Shown: piece by piece, positions 25,730-37,600 of the stretch | How positions within the stretch are numbered: position 1 is the first letter of the stretch | Layout of the letters: every line of letters starts with the position of its first letter | DNA from: Bacteroidaceae bacterium | GTDB taxonomy: Bacteria > Bacteroidota > Bacteroidia > Bacteroidales > Bacteroidaceae | Reading direction: 5' to 3' | Assembly: GCA_017429525.1 (NCBI GenBank) | Contig: JAFROT010000032.1 | Span: forward strand, 38,841 to 102,840 | DNA: 64,000 bases | Translations under genes and position numbers: made by a program | The notes under the pieces: generated by a model | What the model saw: only the letters and a program-made list of their open reading frames with translations | Told to the model about the DNA's origin: nothing | Databases searched by the model: none

Positions 25730-26431
25730 TTATTCTGCGGGCATGAAGTGCAGGGGGTAGAGGGCGGAGAGCGTGCCGTGGGCTTCGCCGTCGAGCACGA
25801 AGTCGCCGGGCAGGCGGACCATGGTAGCCCGCGAGGCGTCGTAGAGGCGCAGCGTGACGTGCTCGCCATAGGAGTAGGGGCTCCAGATTCGTAGGGCGAA
25901 ATAGCGTATGCCCTGTGCCACGTGGGGCTCGGCCACGCCGCGCAGCTGGTCGTCGATGAAGGCTCCGACGAAGATGTTGTCGGGCACACTGGCGCCACGG
26001 AGGGTGATGTCGGCGTAGATGACGGTGTCATACAGATAGTCGGTCTGACGGATGTACCACCTCGGCCACACGTTGACCAGGCAGGAGTCCTCGAGCTGCG
26101 AGGAGACGGTGATGGCGGTGACCATGGCCGAGCCTTCGCCGACGGCGATGAGCGTGTCGGCCCTCAGCTCTACGACCTCGCGGTCGTCGGACATCCAGAA
26201 GATGCTGGCGTTGGAGGTGGAGTCGGGGGCTACGTGGCGAGGTATGACGTAGCGGTCGCCTACCATGAGGTCTACGACGTGCTGGTCGAGCTCCATCGTC
26301 GACGAGGGGATGGCGTCGAGCTGGAACTCGAACATGTCGCCACACGATGTCAGCGCGGCAACGGCGAGGGCTGCCGCGAGGAGGGCAAGCCAGCGCGGGT
26401 GGCGGGTCCCGAGTATGGTGGTGTGAGTCAT
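25730..26431 (-). CDS. Lipoprotein with bacterial Ig-like (Big_2-type) domain
   Basis: A 233-residue protein with a clear lipobox (ALTSC, Cys30). Residues about 40-120 show the Big_2-like pattern: MVGDRYVIPRHVAPDSTS, then ASIFWMSDDREVVELRAD and AVGEGSAMVTAITVSS. The C-terminal part (about 125-233) is beta-rich and contains NIFVGAFIDDQLRGVAEPH, which is similar to the AFxxxECRG domain found twice in the 770-residue surface protein of this window. No catalytic motif. The next gene begins 40 nt downstream. Probably a surface-exposed accessory of the giant protein. Confidence 0.78.
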   Translation of the reverse strand: MTHTTILGTRHPRWLALLAAALAVAALTSCGDMFEFQLDAIPSSTMELDQHVVDLMVGDRYVIPRHVAPDSTSNASIFWMSDDREVVELRADTLIAVGEGSAMVTAITVSSQLEDSCLVNVWPRWYIRQTDYLYDTVIYADITLRGASVPDNIFVGAFIDDQLRGVAEPHVAQGIRYFALRIWSPYSYGEHVTLRLYDASRATMVRLPGDFVLDGEAHGTLSALYPLHFMPAE

Positions 26432-26456
26432 AGCTGTATGAGGAGTGGGGTGGGGG

Positions 26457-28625
26457 TTATTTATGCTTGATGGTGACGATGTCGGAGTGGTGGCTGCGGC
26501 GGCCGTCGTCGAACTGGATGAAGACGTAGTACTGCGCCTGCTGCCCCTTGCCGAGGCTGCGGTCTGCGAAGACGACGTCGTCCTTCGGGCGCGAGAGCAG
26601 GAAGCGGAAGTCGTCGTCGGCCTCGCTCTTGCGGTAGATGACGTAGTAGTAGTCGCTGCAGTCCTCGGGGATGGAGCCGATGTCCCAGGTGAGGCGTGCC
26701 TCGTCGCGGTCGCGCACGTACTCGCCCATCAGCTTGACGGGGATGTCGAGGATGCGCGGTCCCTGGAAGAGGAAGCTCTTCTGGAAGCTGAGCCCCGACG
26801 AGCAGCCGAGCACGTCGAGGGTCTCGACGGCGTAGTAGTAGCGCCGCTTCTGATCATAGGGCGGACGGTCCTCGACAGTGAACTTGTGGTCGGTCAGCTG
26901 GTCGGCATCGACGACGGCCAGGAGCGTCCAGCGCTGCTCGCCCTCGAGGCGGCGATAGACACGGTGCCACTTGACATCGGCCTCAGCCGAGCCAATCCAC
27001 GTGATGCGGATCACCTGGTCGTCGGAGTAGACGGAGTCGGGGCGGCAGGGCGTAGGGGGCTCGAAGTTGGGCACGGGCACACCGATGGGTGCCGAGAGGG
27101 CCGAGGCGTTGCCGCTGTAGTCGGTGGCCTTGATGCAATAGTAGATGTAGCGCTGGTTGGCGTCGACCGAGATGGTGTCGTGGAAGATGGTGTCGCGCAG
27201 CCCGCGGTCGGAGATGCGTATGAAGTCGTGGTTCAAGGCGTTGGCCTTCCATATCTCATACTCCATCACGTCCTCGTCGGGCGATGGGCTCCAGAGCAGC
27301 GTCACCTCGCCCGAGGGCAGGCTGGCGCCACGCAGGTTCAGGGGAATCTGCGGCGGCGTGATGTCGCTGATGCGCAGGGTCTGGGGCAGCGAAGCGCTGA
27401 CGTTCCCGTTGCTGTCGTAGGCCACGATGGCGATGCTGCCGGTCTGCAGGCCCGTGACGTTGACGGTGCAGGCGGTGTCAGTCGGGGCGAGCATGTGGTT
27501 GCGCAGGGGCAGCCACTGCCCGTAGAGCAGGTTGGCGTTGTAGTACATCGGCAGGTAGCCTACGAAGTCGTCCTCGAGGGTATCCTTGTGCCAGATGAGT
27601 CGCGCCGTCGTCATCGTGTCGGTGCGCTCCAGGATGATCTGATGCAGAATGGGCGGCGAAGGCGGCACCATCTCCTTGAGCTCGACGCGATGGGCCTGGG
27701 TGGGCGCCGTGAGCTGCCCGAAGGGGTCTACGGCCCGCAGGCGATACTCGTAGACGCCAGGCTCGAGGTTGTCGTCGAGGTACTTGTTGGGCTGCTCGCC
27801 GATGACGTCCTCGCTGGTCACCTCCATGGGCACGTAGGGGTGCTCGTTGATGCGCCGCCACTCGCCCTGCTCGTTGTCGCGACGCTCGATGTGGAAGACG
27901 GCGAAGCGGTCCTTGGGCCACGTCAGGATGATGCCCTTGGGCGGCACGATGGAGTCGGCTATCTCGGTGTGATAGGGGGTAGCGTCGGCAGGCTCGTTGA
28001 CGACGTCCATGACCAGTCCGTCCCACACGGGCAGGATGCTGTCGGGCACCTGCGGCTTGATGAGGTAGTCGTAGCGTGCGCCGCGGACGGCCGTGCGGTC
28101 GACAAAGCGCAAGCCCATGGCCTCGGCCAGGTCGGGACGCAGCTCAGCGGCTAGCATGGCAAAGCCGAACATGTTCTGCTGCTCGTCGTAGACTTCCATC
28201 ACCGACCCTGCGCTGCCTGGCGCGCTCTGCGTCTGGTCGAGCCCCGTGCCCTTGTTGAAGATGAGCTCCACGGCTATGGCTGCCATCGAGTCGGTCTCGG
28301 CAAAGCGGCTCATGAACTCGCGGCGGGGCAGGGGATGGATGTCGGTGGCGAGGGTGTCCTCGCGGAACTCCACGCCCTTCTGCACGCGGGTGATGGTGTA
28401 ACCATAGCCGTTGAGGTACTTCCACGGCACATACTCCTCGGGAGCCCAGCGGATGACGATGCTGTCGCCGAAGGCACGCGCCAGGGCGTGAATCTGGAAC
28501 TTGTGGCGGGCGATGGTGTCGGCATCAGCCGTACCGGAGGCCGAGGCTGCAGGCTGGGCTACGGCCAGACTCAGCGTGCAGACCTGTGCGGCAAGGAGGG
28601 CGATATATCGGAATGTCTTCTTCAT
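26457..28625 (-). CDS. Secreted fibronectin type III repeat protein
   Basis: 722 residues with a signal peptide (about 1-23, cleavage after AVA or AQ). Residues 40-220 form an N-terminal beta-rich domain. About five fibronectin type III-like domains follow, near 228-318, 323-420, 424-520, 525-620 and 627-720; each has a Trp-containing strand (ITLTW/RLIWHK/VTLLWSP/RITWIG/RLTWD) and a YxYxxxAxDxxG-type strand (YYCIKATDYSGN). There is no catalytic motif and no obvious sorting tail. The start codon lies 6 nt after the giant gene, indicating tight coupling. Such proteins accompany TANFOR-type giants in other Bacteroidetes (established pattern, recalled, not searched). Likely a periplasmic or surface adaptor. 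Confidence 0.82.
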   Translation of the reverse strand: MKKTFRYIALLAAQVCTLSLAVAQPAASASGTADADTIARHKFQIHALARAFGDSIVIRWAPEEYVPWKYLNGYGYTITRVQKGVEFREDTLATDIHPLPRREFMSRFAETDSMAAIAVELIFNKGTGLDQTQSAPGSAGSVMEVYDEQQNMFGFAMLAAELRPDLAEAMGLRFVDRTAVRGARYDYLIKPQVPDSILPVWDGLVMDVVNEPADATPYHTEIADSIVPPKGIILTWPKDRFAVFHIERRDNEQGEWRRINEHPYVPMEVTSEDVIGEQPNKYLDDNLEPGVYEYRLRAVDPFGQLTAPTQAHRVELKEMVPPSPPILHQIILERTDTMTTARLIWHKDTLEDDFVGYLPMYYNANLLYGQWLPLRNHMLAPTDTACTVNVTGLQTGSIAIVAYDSNGNVSASLPQTLRISDITPPQIPLNLRGASLPSGEVTLLWSPSPDEDVMEYEIWKANALNHDFIRISDRGLRDTIFHDTISVDANQRYIYYCIKATDYSGNASALSAPIGVPVPNFEPPTPCRPDSVYSDDQVIRITWIGSAEADVKWHRVYRRLEGEQRWTLLAVVDADQLTDHKFTVEDRPPYDQKRRYYYAVETLDVLGCSSGLSFQKSFLFQGPRILDIPVKLMGEYVRDRDEARLTWDIGSIPEDCSDYYYVIYRKSEADDDFRFLLSRPKDDVVFADRSLGKGQQAQYYVFIQFDDGRRSHHSDIVTIKHK

Positions 28626-28631
28626 AGTCGA

Positions 28632-31600
28632 TTAATAGTTGTAATAGCTGTCGGAATAGTAGTTGTTGCTGTCGTCGAACTTAGGCGTCACCTGGTACTC
28701 GATCAGGTTCTTACTGCTGTTGTAGACGTCGAGCGCCTTCGAGGCGGGATGGCCCTCGGTGTGGTAGGCGTCCTGGCGGAAGAAGTAGTAGTTGAACGAC
28801 CTGACGTTGTCGGTCAGCTGCTTCAGCGTCGGGGTGGCGTTGACGCTCTCCATGACGGCCTTGGCGCAGTCGGCGGTGAAGCGCCATTGCGGCAGCGAGA
28901 CGGGCCATGAGAACTGCTGCGAAGGCAGGGCGCTCGACGGCTTGGACGACTTGTAGGTACCATCCATCAAGTACCATCCTGGTTGCATGTAGTGGAGGGC
29001 GAGCAGCGGTATCTGATAGTAGGGCACCGAGAACGAGAAGTTCCAACGCCGTGAGAGGTCAACGCCTGAGATATGGTCGGCGTTGCTGTTGAACGAGATG
29101 ACGGAGTTGGCATAGGTACTGCTCCAACTCTTGGCATTCGCGATGGCCGTGAATCTCTTGCTCGGGTTGTTGGCTCCCGTGTAGGAGAGGAAGTCGTTGA
29201 ACACCTTCTGCAGGCGAGGATAGAATGCCTTGACGATGAAGTTGGCGTCCTGGCCATACAGGTACTCAACAGGCCACAGCGTACCCCTGCTGAAGCCCGA
29301 GACGAACTTGAAGCCCGGCTCGTACTGCTCGTACATCGAAGGCTTGATCTCGTTGCTGAATTTCGTTATCTCGCTGCCCGTAGAGACGGTAGGCGAGGTG
29401 GCTGTCCACTCGTAATGGCTTCGTATTGCTGCAGGAGCATACTCGTCGTTGCTTCGGAGGCCTGTCACGTCGAAGTTGACGTCGAGGCCCTTGTAGATGT
29501 AAGGCGCATTCGACTTGTTGCAGAAGCCGTAGCCCACGCCTGAATAGCCGTCGACGAACGCCCACGTGGCCCAGTAACCCAGGTTGAGATAGGGGTCTTT
29601 CAGGTAGCTCTTGCCGCTGACGATGCTCTGGGAGAGCGAGGGGAGCGACTGCTTGTAGGAGATGTTCTTGAGGATGGACAGCGGGGCGGTGGTTTTCTTC
29701 ATGTTCTTGAACTCCTGCTGCAAGCCGTACCAGCTGTCGAGGTACCAGCCCCAGGTGGTGTTGTAGCCATAGGAGTAGGTACCCATGGTGAGCTTAGGCC
29801 GTCCGCTCTCGCTGATTTCCTTTTGCGCCTGCTGGCGGAAGCTGTCGTTGTTGGGGTCGATGCGGAACAGGATCTCGAAGGCCGTCTCGGTGAAGTCGTC
29901 GAAGGCGAGCTGCTGGGCGAACTCACGCACACGGATGGAGGTGGTGTCACCCTTCAGTTCGTTGTTCAGCGCCTCGTAGTAGTCGTTGAGATACTTGTCG
30001 ACATCCACGGCAGGTTCAGCCGAGGGCTGGTCGGGGGCGGCGTCGGTGCCGTCCGTCACCACTGCCGTAACAGTGGTGTTCTCGGGGTTCTGTGCCTGTG
30101 AGACGGTGTTCTTGTACTTCTCGATGAAGTCGTCGCAGAACGAGTTGAGTCCGTCGAAGTTGATGTAGTTGAGCTGGAAGCGGTAGTACTTCTTCGGGTC
30201 GAGGTTATCGAAGCTCTTGACGGTGCGCATGAAGATGTAATCGGTACCCTTGGGTTGGATGGTCTCGAGTTCCATGTTCTGATAGTCGGACTTCGATGGG
30301 TCGCTTGAGTAGGTCCAATGGGGTGGCACGTAGTCGGCGCTGGCGGGAATGGCCTGCTGCTCGGGAATGTCGGTGAAGGAGTCGATGCGCGCAGTGACCC
30401 AGTTGAAGCCGTCGCAGTAGATGCAGTAGTCGCCGACGTTGCCTACGCCCTTACCAAAGTGGATCTCGGGCATTTTACTCACGGATTCGCTGATCTTGGC
30501 CGTCATCAGGTCCTCCTTGGAGCCGATAACGGGTTGCCCTGCGGTGGCGTCGCCGCCCTGGGTGACAGTGATGCTGGGGTTCTTGCTGATTGCTACTAAC
30601 GTCGCCAAGTTCATCTCTTCGACCTCGTCGTTGTAGGTGGAGAGCCTGGTCCTACTGCCAGCGCTTGCCACGCGTAGATCGTCAGCAGCAGTCGTAGTCG
30701 TTGTGGACGATTCGACTACAGGCGTGCGGGTAACTGTCCCGCCCGTGAGACCTGAAACGCCTCTCACGCCTGTGGATAGCGTATCGGTAGCGACCCGGAG
30801 ACGGCTTGCCGATGTGGTAGCTGTCGTCGTGCCCAGCGTAGTACGTCGCGCGGCTGTCGCCACCGTGTCGGGCGCATAATAGTGCTCCATCTCAGGCGAC
30901 GGACCGCCTCTCAGTGAGGTCATCCTCAGCGTAGTTTCTGCTTGCTGCATGACGGCATTGGTCTTGACGGAAGCGTCAACTTTGACATTCTCGATGATGG
31001 TGGCATCGATGGGATTGCCTGCCGTGATGATGTTGGTGTTGGAGCCCGTGACGATTGTTCCCTTTGAACCCGTCAGCCCGAAGTCGTCGGTGCCGTGGAC
31101 GAAGACGTTCGAGGGATTGGTGGTCGTGCCCGTGTTGGTGAACTCGTAGCCGCCACCAGTGTCAAGGACGCCCAGCGGGTCGCCCTTCGAACCGGCCTTC
31201 GCGTCAATAGCATCCGATAACGTTCCGGCACTGATTTCGCCCTTGTCAATCGTCTCATGGATTCTATCTTTCCAAGTGTCGTCAAACACCTGTTGTTCTA
31301 GCCCATGCAGGCCGTTGCCGCAAGGTTCGCCCCTCTCGATGATGGTCATATTGGGAATATGCTGTGCGGGTTGGTACGGCCTGCCGGGGTCGCCCTGCTC
31401 TTCCACCTTATAGTAGGTGACGTCAACAGGCAGCCAGGCACGTGCCTGCTCGTCGTAGTACTGCAGTCGTCCCATCAGCTTGCGCGACGGGTTCACGGTC
31501 TCTTCCTCATGGCTGTGGCGCATCGCCATCGTCGGCTGCTTGGCATCCTCCTTGTAGTCGAGGTAGAGCACAGCAATGTCGTCGCCGATGGAGGGCAGCT

Positions 31601-34600
31601 TGTTGTCGGTGCGGAAGTAGACAATCATCGAGTCGCGCCATGCGCGGTGCTCGTCCTTGTGGTCGGAGAGCGAGTCGTTGAAGATGGGATCTACCTCGCG
31701 TCCATCGCGGATCTCTTTGCAGTAGCCCGAGAGCGTCATGCGGTAGAGCTTGTTGCGCTTCAGCTGGGTATTCAGCAGGTAGGACGAGCGGTCCTTGGTC
31801 CAGTAAGTGACCATCTCTGTCGTGTCGGGCATCGCGTTCTCGTTCTTCTCCTTCGAGACGTCGTAGATATCGAGCATCATCTGCGGGTCGAGGTGGAAGA
31901 CATAGGTGCGGGAGGCCTGCTCGTTGTAGATGCTGATGTCCTCGTCCCAGCCAGCGTGCTCGTAGGCCACGTTCTTGTCGACCAGTCGGATGTGCTTGTC
32001 AATGTCCATCGAGGTGGTGAAGCGTGGCTCGGTGTTCATGCCGTAGGCGCGCTTCTCGTTCCAGCTTTCCTCGCGGTCCTCGGTTCCTGGCTGGGCATCG
32101 TCGAAGAGCTTGATGTCGTCGAGCGGGTTTCCGAACTCGGGTACACAGACTTCGCCTGCCTTGAGTTCTACGCTATGATTGAACTTGACGAGACCACCGA
32201 GCAGCTTGCAATGGGCCTTGACTTTGCCATAGACCCATGTCGGGTTGGGCATACCGCCCTTGAGTAAGGCGCCGAGGCCGACGTCGATAAGCGGCACCTT
32301 GCCTTTCCATATCCAGAGGTTGATGTCGAGACCTACTTCACCCTTGAACAGCGCGTAGACCTGACCTGTTCCGTACCAGCCGTTCTTACCAGCCTCGCGA
32401 CCACCGATGCAGGTGGTGCCCTCCTTCAGCTTCTTGATCATCAGGTCGAAACCGAGGATGAGCGTAGCACGGGCATAGACAAGGCCGGCATTGATGCCGA
32501 AGTCGCCATAGGCCTTGGCACCGAACATGAAGCCACCGTTGTTGCCTGGACCTCCACCGAAGCCGCTGAACGTCTTGACGACATTCTGGCGTTCGCTCTC
32601 AGCCTCGGCACCCAGGGCTTGCGGTTTTCCGCTGATGTCCGTACCGCCCAGATACTCCTGTATCTCGGAGGGGATAGGCGGCAGCTCGTCGCACGGCAGT
32701 TCGTTGCCGAAACAGAGGTAGGCGTCGGCATAGACCGTAGCCCACATGGCAAAACTGTCGCTGCGCTTGCCCAGTGCGAAGTCGATGAACGTGATCTTGC
32801 ATCGCTTGTCCTCATCAGGCTGACCGATGTAGAGGTGCCACTTGGGGTCGTCCAGCTTCTGGCCATCTTTCTTCCACGTCACGCGCAGGTTGATATTAAT
32901 GTAGACGCCTGCACTGAGATGGGCCTTGGCCTCTTCTTCCTTTTCCTTCGCGCTCTCGGCACCTTCGCTGGAATTGGAGTTCTTGTTCTCGTCGTCGTCC
33001 TGAACGCCCATTTCGCCCAGTCCGGCTTCGCTGGCCGACTTCAGCACGTCTTCGGCCAAACCCGTGAACTGAGCGAGTTCTTCGGTCATATCGGCCTTGG
33101 CATCAACCGTGATATCGGCATCGAAGTAATGATCTTTGTCGTCGTCCTTATAGAGTATCGTTACGTTGGCATTGATTAGGCCCTTGTCCGACTTGCCGCA
33201 GATGGCATGAAAATCGGCCTTGATGCGAAGGGTGGACAGGCGGTCCTTGTACATATCGTAGAAGACGTACAAGTCGCCGCTGGCATTCATCGCCTTCTCC
33301 TGCCCGATGACGAGTCCGATGTCGAACATGCCGCCCACCATACCGTAGGAGGGCTTAGCCGTTTCCTTGCCGATGGTGCTCCCGAGGTCTTTGTAGCAGT
33401 TGAAGTAGAATCCTCCCCCTACGCGCTTCACCTTGACGGGGTCGACGCCAACGCCTTGCCCCAGGTCGACGGTAATCTCGAGGAACGCCCACGTGTAGGT
33501 CTCGTCGGGGTTGAACTGCGAATTGGCCTGAAGCTCCGCCACCTCGTCCATCTTGCCTTGCTCGGTGAGGCTCTGAATGCGTTCGTCCAGACTTGCCTGC
33601 CATTTACGCTGCTCGTCGGCGAGCACATCGGCGGGTTTCGTAGCCTCGGAGTACGCGCCAGCGGCATGGAAGGCGAACAGGTCTCCTGGCATCTTCATAT
33701 CCAGTTCTGCTCGGAAACCTTTCGCCTCACGATTACCCGATTCGTCTTGGCCGTAGTCGATCTCCAGCGTGCCAGAGATGTCGATGCCGCCAAGTCCCTT
33801 GCTCTTGATGTGCGCCTCCTTGAATTCGAGGCCACGATAGTTCACCTCCTTCTTGTCCCAGTCGGCCTCTGCCCAGACGGTAGCCGTGGTACCTCCGGAG
33901 AGCTTGCCGTTGAGCATACTGATGTCGCCGCCTATCCTGAGTCCGATCTGCGAGCCCGATTCGTCGATGCCGAAGTCGGAGAGGGTGAAGAGGAATCCTC
34001 CAATCTTCTTTTGCGGAGAGGCGAAGGACCATCGTCCGAGGTCGAAGTGGATTTTGCCGTCGCTGCTGACCAGTTCTTTCTCCATCGTGTAGAAGGTCTT
34101 GCCGTCTTCCTTGCCACTCTTGCCGGCCTGATCCTTCCACTTCTTGTATTGCGCCGCCTGCTTAGCGTCGACCTTGGATTGCCATCGCTCGCAGTTGGCC
34201 AGTCGCATGTTGGCAAAGGCCACTCCTGGGATCTTCAGCCCAATCTTGGATGTCTTGGCATTGACCTCTGAGGTGAAGCTGCTGTTGATTTCAATCTCGC
34301 CGCCGAGGCATAGCTCTACGCGCGTCTCTTCGTCCTCCTCGGCTTCAACGAGGAAGTAGGTCTGATCCTTGTCGAAGGTGGCTTTTGCCAGCCAGAAGTC
34401 GAGGCTCATGTCGTCCTGCTCGGACGTCTTGAACAGCCACACGCGATGGCGGTCGGCCTCAGCGCCTTGATCCTGCAAGCTCAGCTCAGCCTGATACTTG
34501 ATGTGTGCCTCTTCATGCTTGCCGTCTTGGTTCTTCTTCGTGGACTTCAGCATTGGCACCGTGAACTGCCCCTCGAAGCCGGCGCGGTCGAACGTGCTCT

Positions 34601-37600
34601 GCACGACGTGGATGTAGGCATCGTCGATGGAGATGCTCCATCCGCCCGTCGATGCTTTCACGTTCTCGAAGATGACCTTCGCATCGCAGCTCACGCCCGT
34701 TGCATCGATGAAGAAATTGTCCAGACTACCGATCACACGGCCTTCGTCCTTCTTGTTCTCCGCCTCAATGATCTTCGGGAACTTCACTCGCATGTCGTGA
34801 ACCCACAGTCCTCGCCAGTCGCTGGCATCCGCGAACGCGGGCTTGCCGTCGACGCTCTTGTCGAGTTTATATTTCTTGGGCAGTGACGCCTCGAAGCCAT
34901 TGATAGCCAGCTTCGAATGGTGGTCGTACGAGACCTGCCCCGGCGAGAACGTCCATCCGGGAAGGTCAACGGCCTCGAAGCTGTGCATCGTGCCCTCGAG
35001 CGTCCAATCCACAAACGAGTTCATGCGGCCCTTCAGGTTCAGCACAGGGCTCTCATCAATGACCTTATCTTTCTCGACACGCTTAGCCAGGTTCTTGGGG
35101 ATGCGCATGTCAATGTCCACCAGCAACTCGCTGAAGTCGCCATCCATCCAACTGACGTAGCAGCCATTGACAGGGTCGGTGACATCCGACGGCTTGTTGA
35201 ACGACAACTCGAAGCCAGAATCCTTGTCAGTGAACGTGAAGTCATCGAGCAGGCAGAGCGCACCGTCCTGCGGCAACAGTTCGTCGGGCGAGATACAGAG
35301 TCGGGGAGCACCAAACAGCAGGATCTCGTTCTTGTACGTGTTGCTGGCTGGCAATGCTGCTTCGCCTATGATGCTCATCTGGGCATAGGTCGAAGTGAAC
35401 GTCATCGTCGCGATCTGGATGTCCACGGGTGTCGGGTTGATGTCTTTGGGCAGCTGGAGAGGCAAGTGACAACGGACGCTGCCTTTCTTTAGGTCATCCC
35501 AGATGACTCGCGCCGACTTGATATAATCATAGTAAGTATGCAGGTCGAGCGATTGCGAGAGGTTCTTCAGTTCTTCCTTGCCATCGGTGTTGACAGCCTG
35601 CTGGATATCATCGGCATAGGGGATACCGAGGTCCGTGATCCAAGTGTCGATGCCAAGGTCGGAGAACAGCGCATCGATGACGTCGGAGTTGGTTGATTGC
35701 ATTTTATCCTCATTCTCGGGATAGGTGATGACTTTACCGGCATAGACCAAGTTATTGCTGTTGATAGCCAGCGAGTCGAACTTCACGGCCACGAGAATGT
35801 CAAATCCCGCAGGAGCCCAAACGACGTGCCCCTTGCCCTTGAACGCTTTCTTTTCATTGTCAAGCTGGCACTCCTCGATGATCATGTCGTAGGCACCGAT
35901 GCCCACCTTATCACCTTTCTTGGGAGCCGTCTCTGCTTGGACCAGATTCGTGGTCACGCCCTCGCCCGGGGTACATTGCAACTTGTCGGAGAGGCGTTCG
36001 GTGAGAGCGAAATCCATCACGTTGGTGCTGTCGTCCTCGAAGCGGATAGACTTCTCATTTGTCACCTTGGGCACGATACGCATCACCAGGTAATCGCCCT
36101 TGTAGACTTTTCCGTCGAGCTTCTTCCACTCGATGGAGTCCTTTAGCTTGTCCTTGACATCTTGCGTGTAGATGGGTTTCTGCTGGAAAATGGTAGAGCG
36201 CGGGTCGCGGGGATTGGCTTTGAAAAGCTGTACCGTGTATTCGGCCTTGATGGTGTCCTGTCGCTCGCCGCGACCGCCCATATGCCAGATTTTGCGCCAT
36301 TCGGGCACAATGTCCTCGCCGACAAACACCTTACGTGTTGTTCCTTCGAGGAAGATGGGACGTGTAATGGTCGGGTTCTTGAAGACATAGAGCGAGTCGG
36401 AATCATAGTCCTTGCCACCAGATGACATCGAGGAGCCTGAACGCCCGTCCTTGTCGGTCGTTTCTTCGTCAGCGCTCTCTTCGTCAACGACTTCCTCCTC
36501 CATAATGGTTTCCTCCTGAACGACATCGGAGACGACACGGAACAGCTTGAGCGTGCTCTTGCCGTCGTTGTTCACCAACACATAATTGAGGGAGCCTTCT
36601 GCATTCTGTGCGCCTGTGTGAGCTGTCACTTGTACGGCATACAAGGCATCAGGCCTAAACTGCTTCAACACCGAAGCGGGGACCGTGAACATATTGGTCC
36701 GCAGGTCGCTCATCGTCTCGTAGAACGCGGGATTGGTGTCCATCGCATAGTCGGCTGACTGCCCCGCACCAACTTCCACGATTTTCAGGGCGTATGAGAA
36801 GATAGCGAGCGATTGGTTACAGGCCAACGTAGGACGAGTCCATGCAATTCGCGGGTCGTTGATATTGAGCGTGGCCACGTTGAAGTCATCGTTGAGATCA
36901 GAGGCCGTGATGGAACCGAAAGTCGATTGCCGGTCTATAGCCGCTCCGAGCGAAGTTCCCTTCTGACTGAGACTGAGGGGCGTAGTAGTAGTGGTTGCCG
37001 TCAGCGTCTTTCCTTTCGTGAGCGCGAGTGCATCTTCGGCAGTCTTGACCGTTGATGACTGCGTACGTCCCGTTCCCAGCGCTTTCCCTGTCACCATGTA
37101 AGTAGGCGTCAGGATGGTGGGAGCCTGAGCGCTATAGCAGACCTTAAAGGCTCCCGTTCCGCTATTGGGATTACTGATGGGGTAGGCATCGGTGAGGGTG
37201 AGGTCGTATTTGTAGGCCGTCAGTCGAACAAGGTAGTCGCCTTCGGGCAAGAGGCCCATGATGCCATTCTTCGTCTCCGCGTAAAGTCCTTTTCGGATGT
37301 AAATCTGGCTGAGGGTTAAATCGTTGAACAGGTTCCTCATCTCCACGAGGGTCAATGTCTTAGGCTGGCCTGGTGGCACGATAATCGCGGTATTCGGATA
37401 GCGCATCGCAGGTGTGGAGACAGCCAGCTCACGTTCGGGCATCAGTTGCTCGAGCTGCAAGCCGATATAGATGTTCTGCGTCTCGGCTGTGTTATTCGTT
37501 ATGGTGACCGTGAAGAACTTGTCAGGACTCTCCAAGTAACCGCCCACTTGCGGCGGGAGGATCTGCTGCTTGGGAGTGACCATGATGTCGATATCCTGCG

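Noticed and set aside
25690-26031. N-terminal extension of the large lipoprotein (114 extra codons)
   Set aside because: The extension is Ser/Thr/Pro-rich shadow of the preceding lipoprotein gene; the internal start supplies a lipobox.
26445-28154. 569-codon open frame opposite the FN3 protein gene
   Set aside because: Same antisense pattern; the minus-strand frame shows FN3 domains and a signal peptide.
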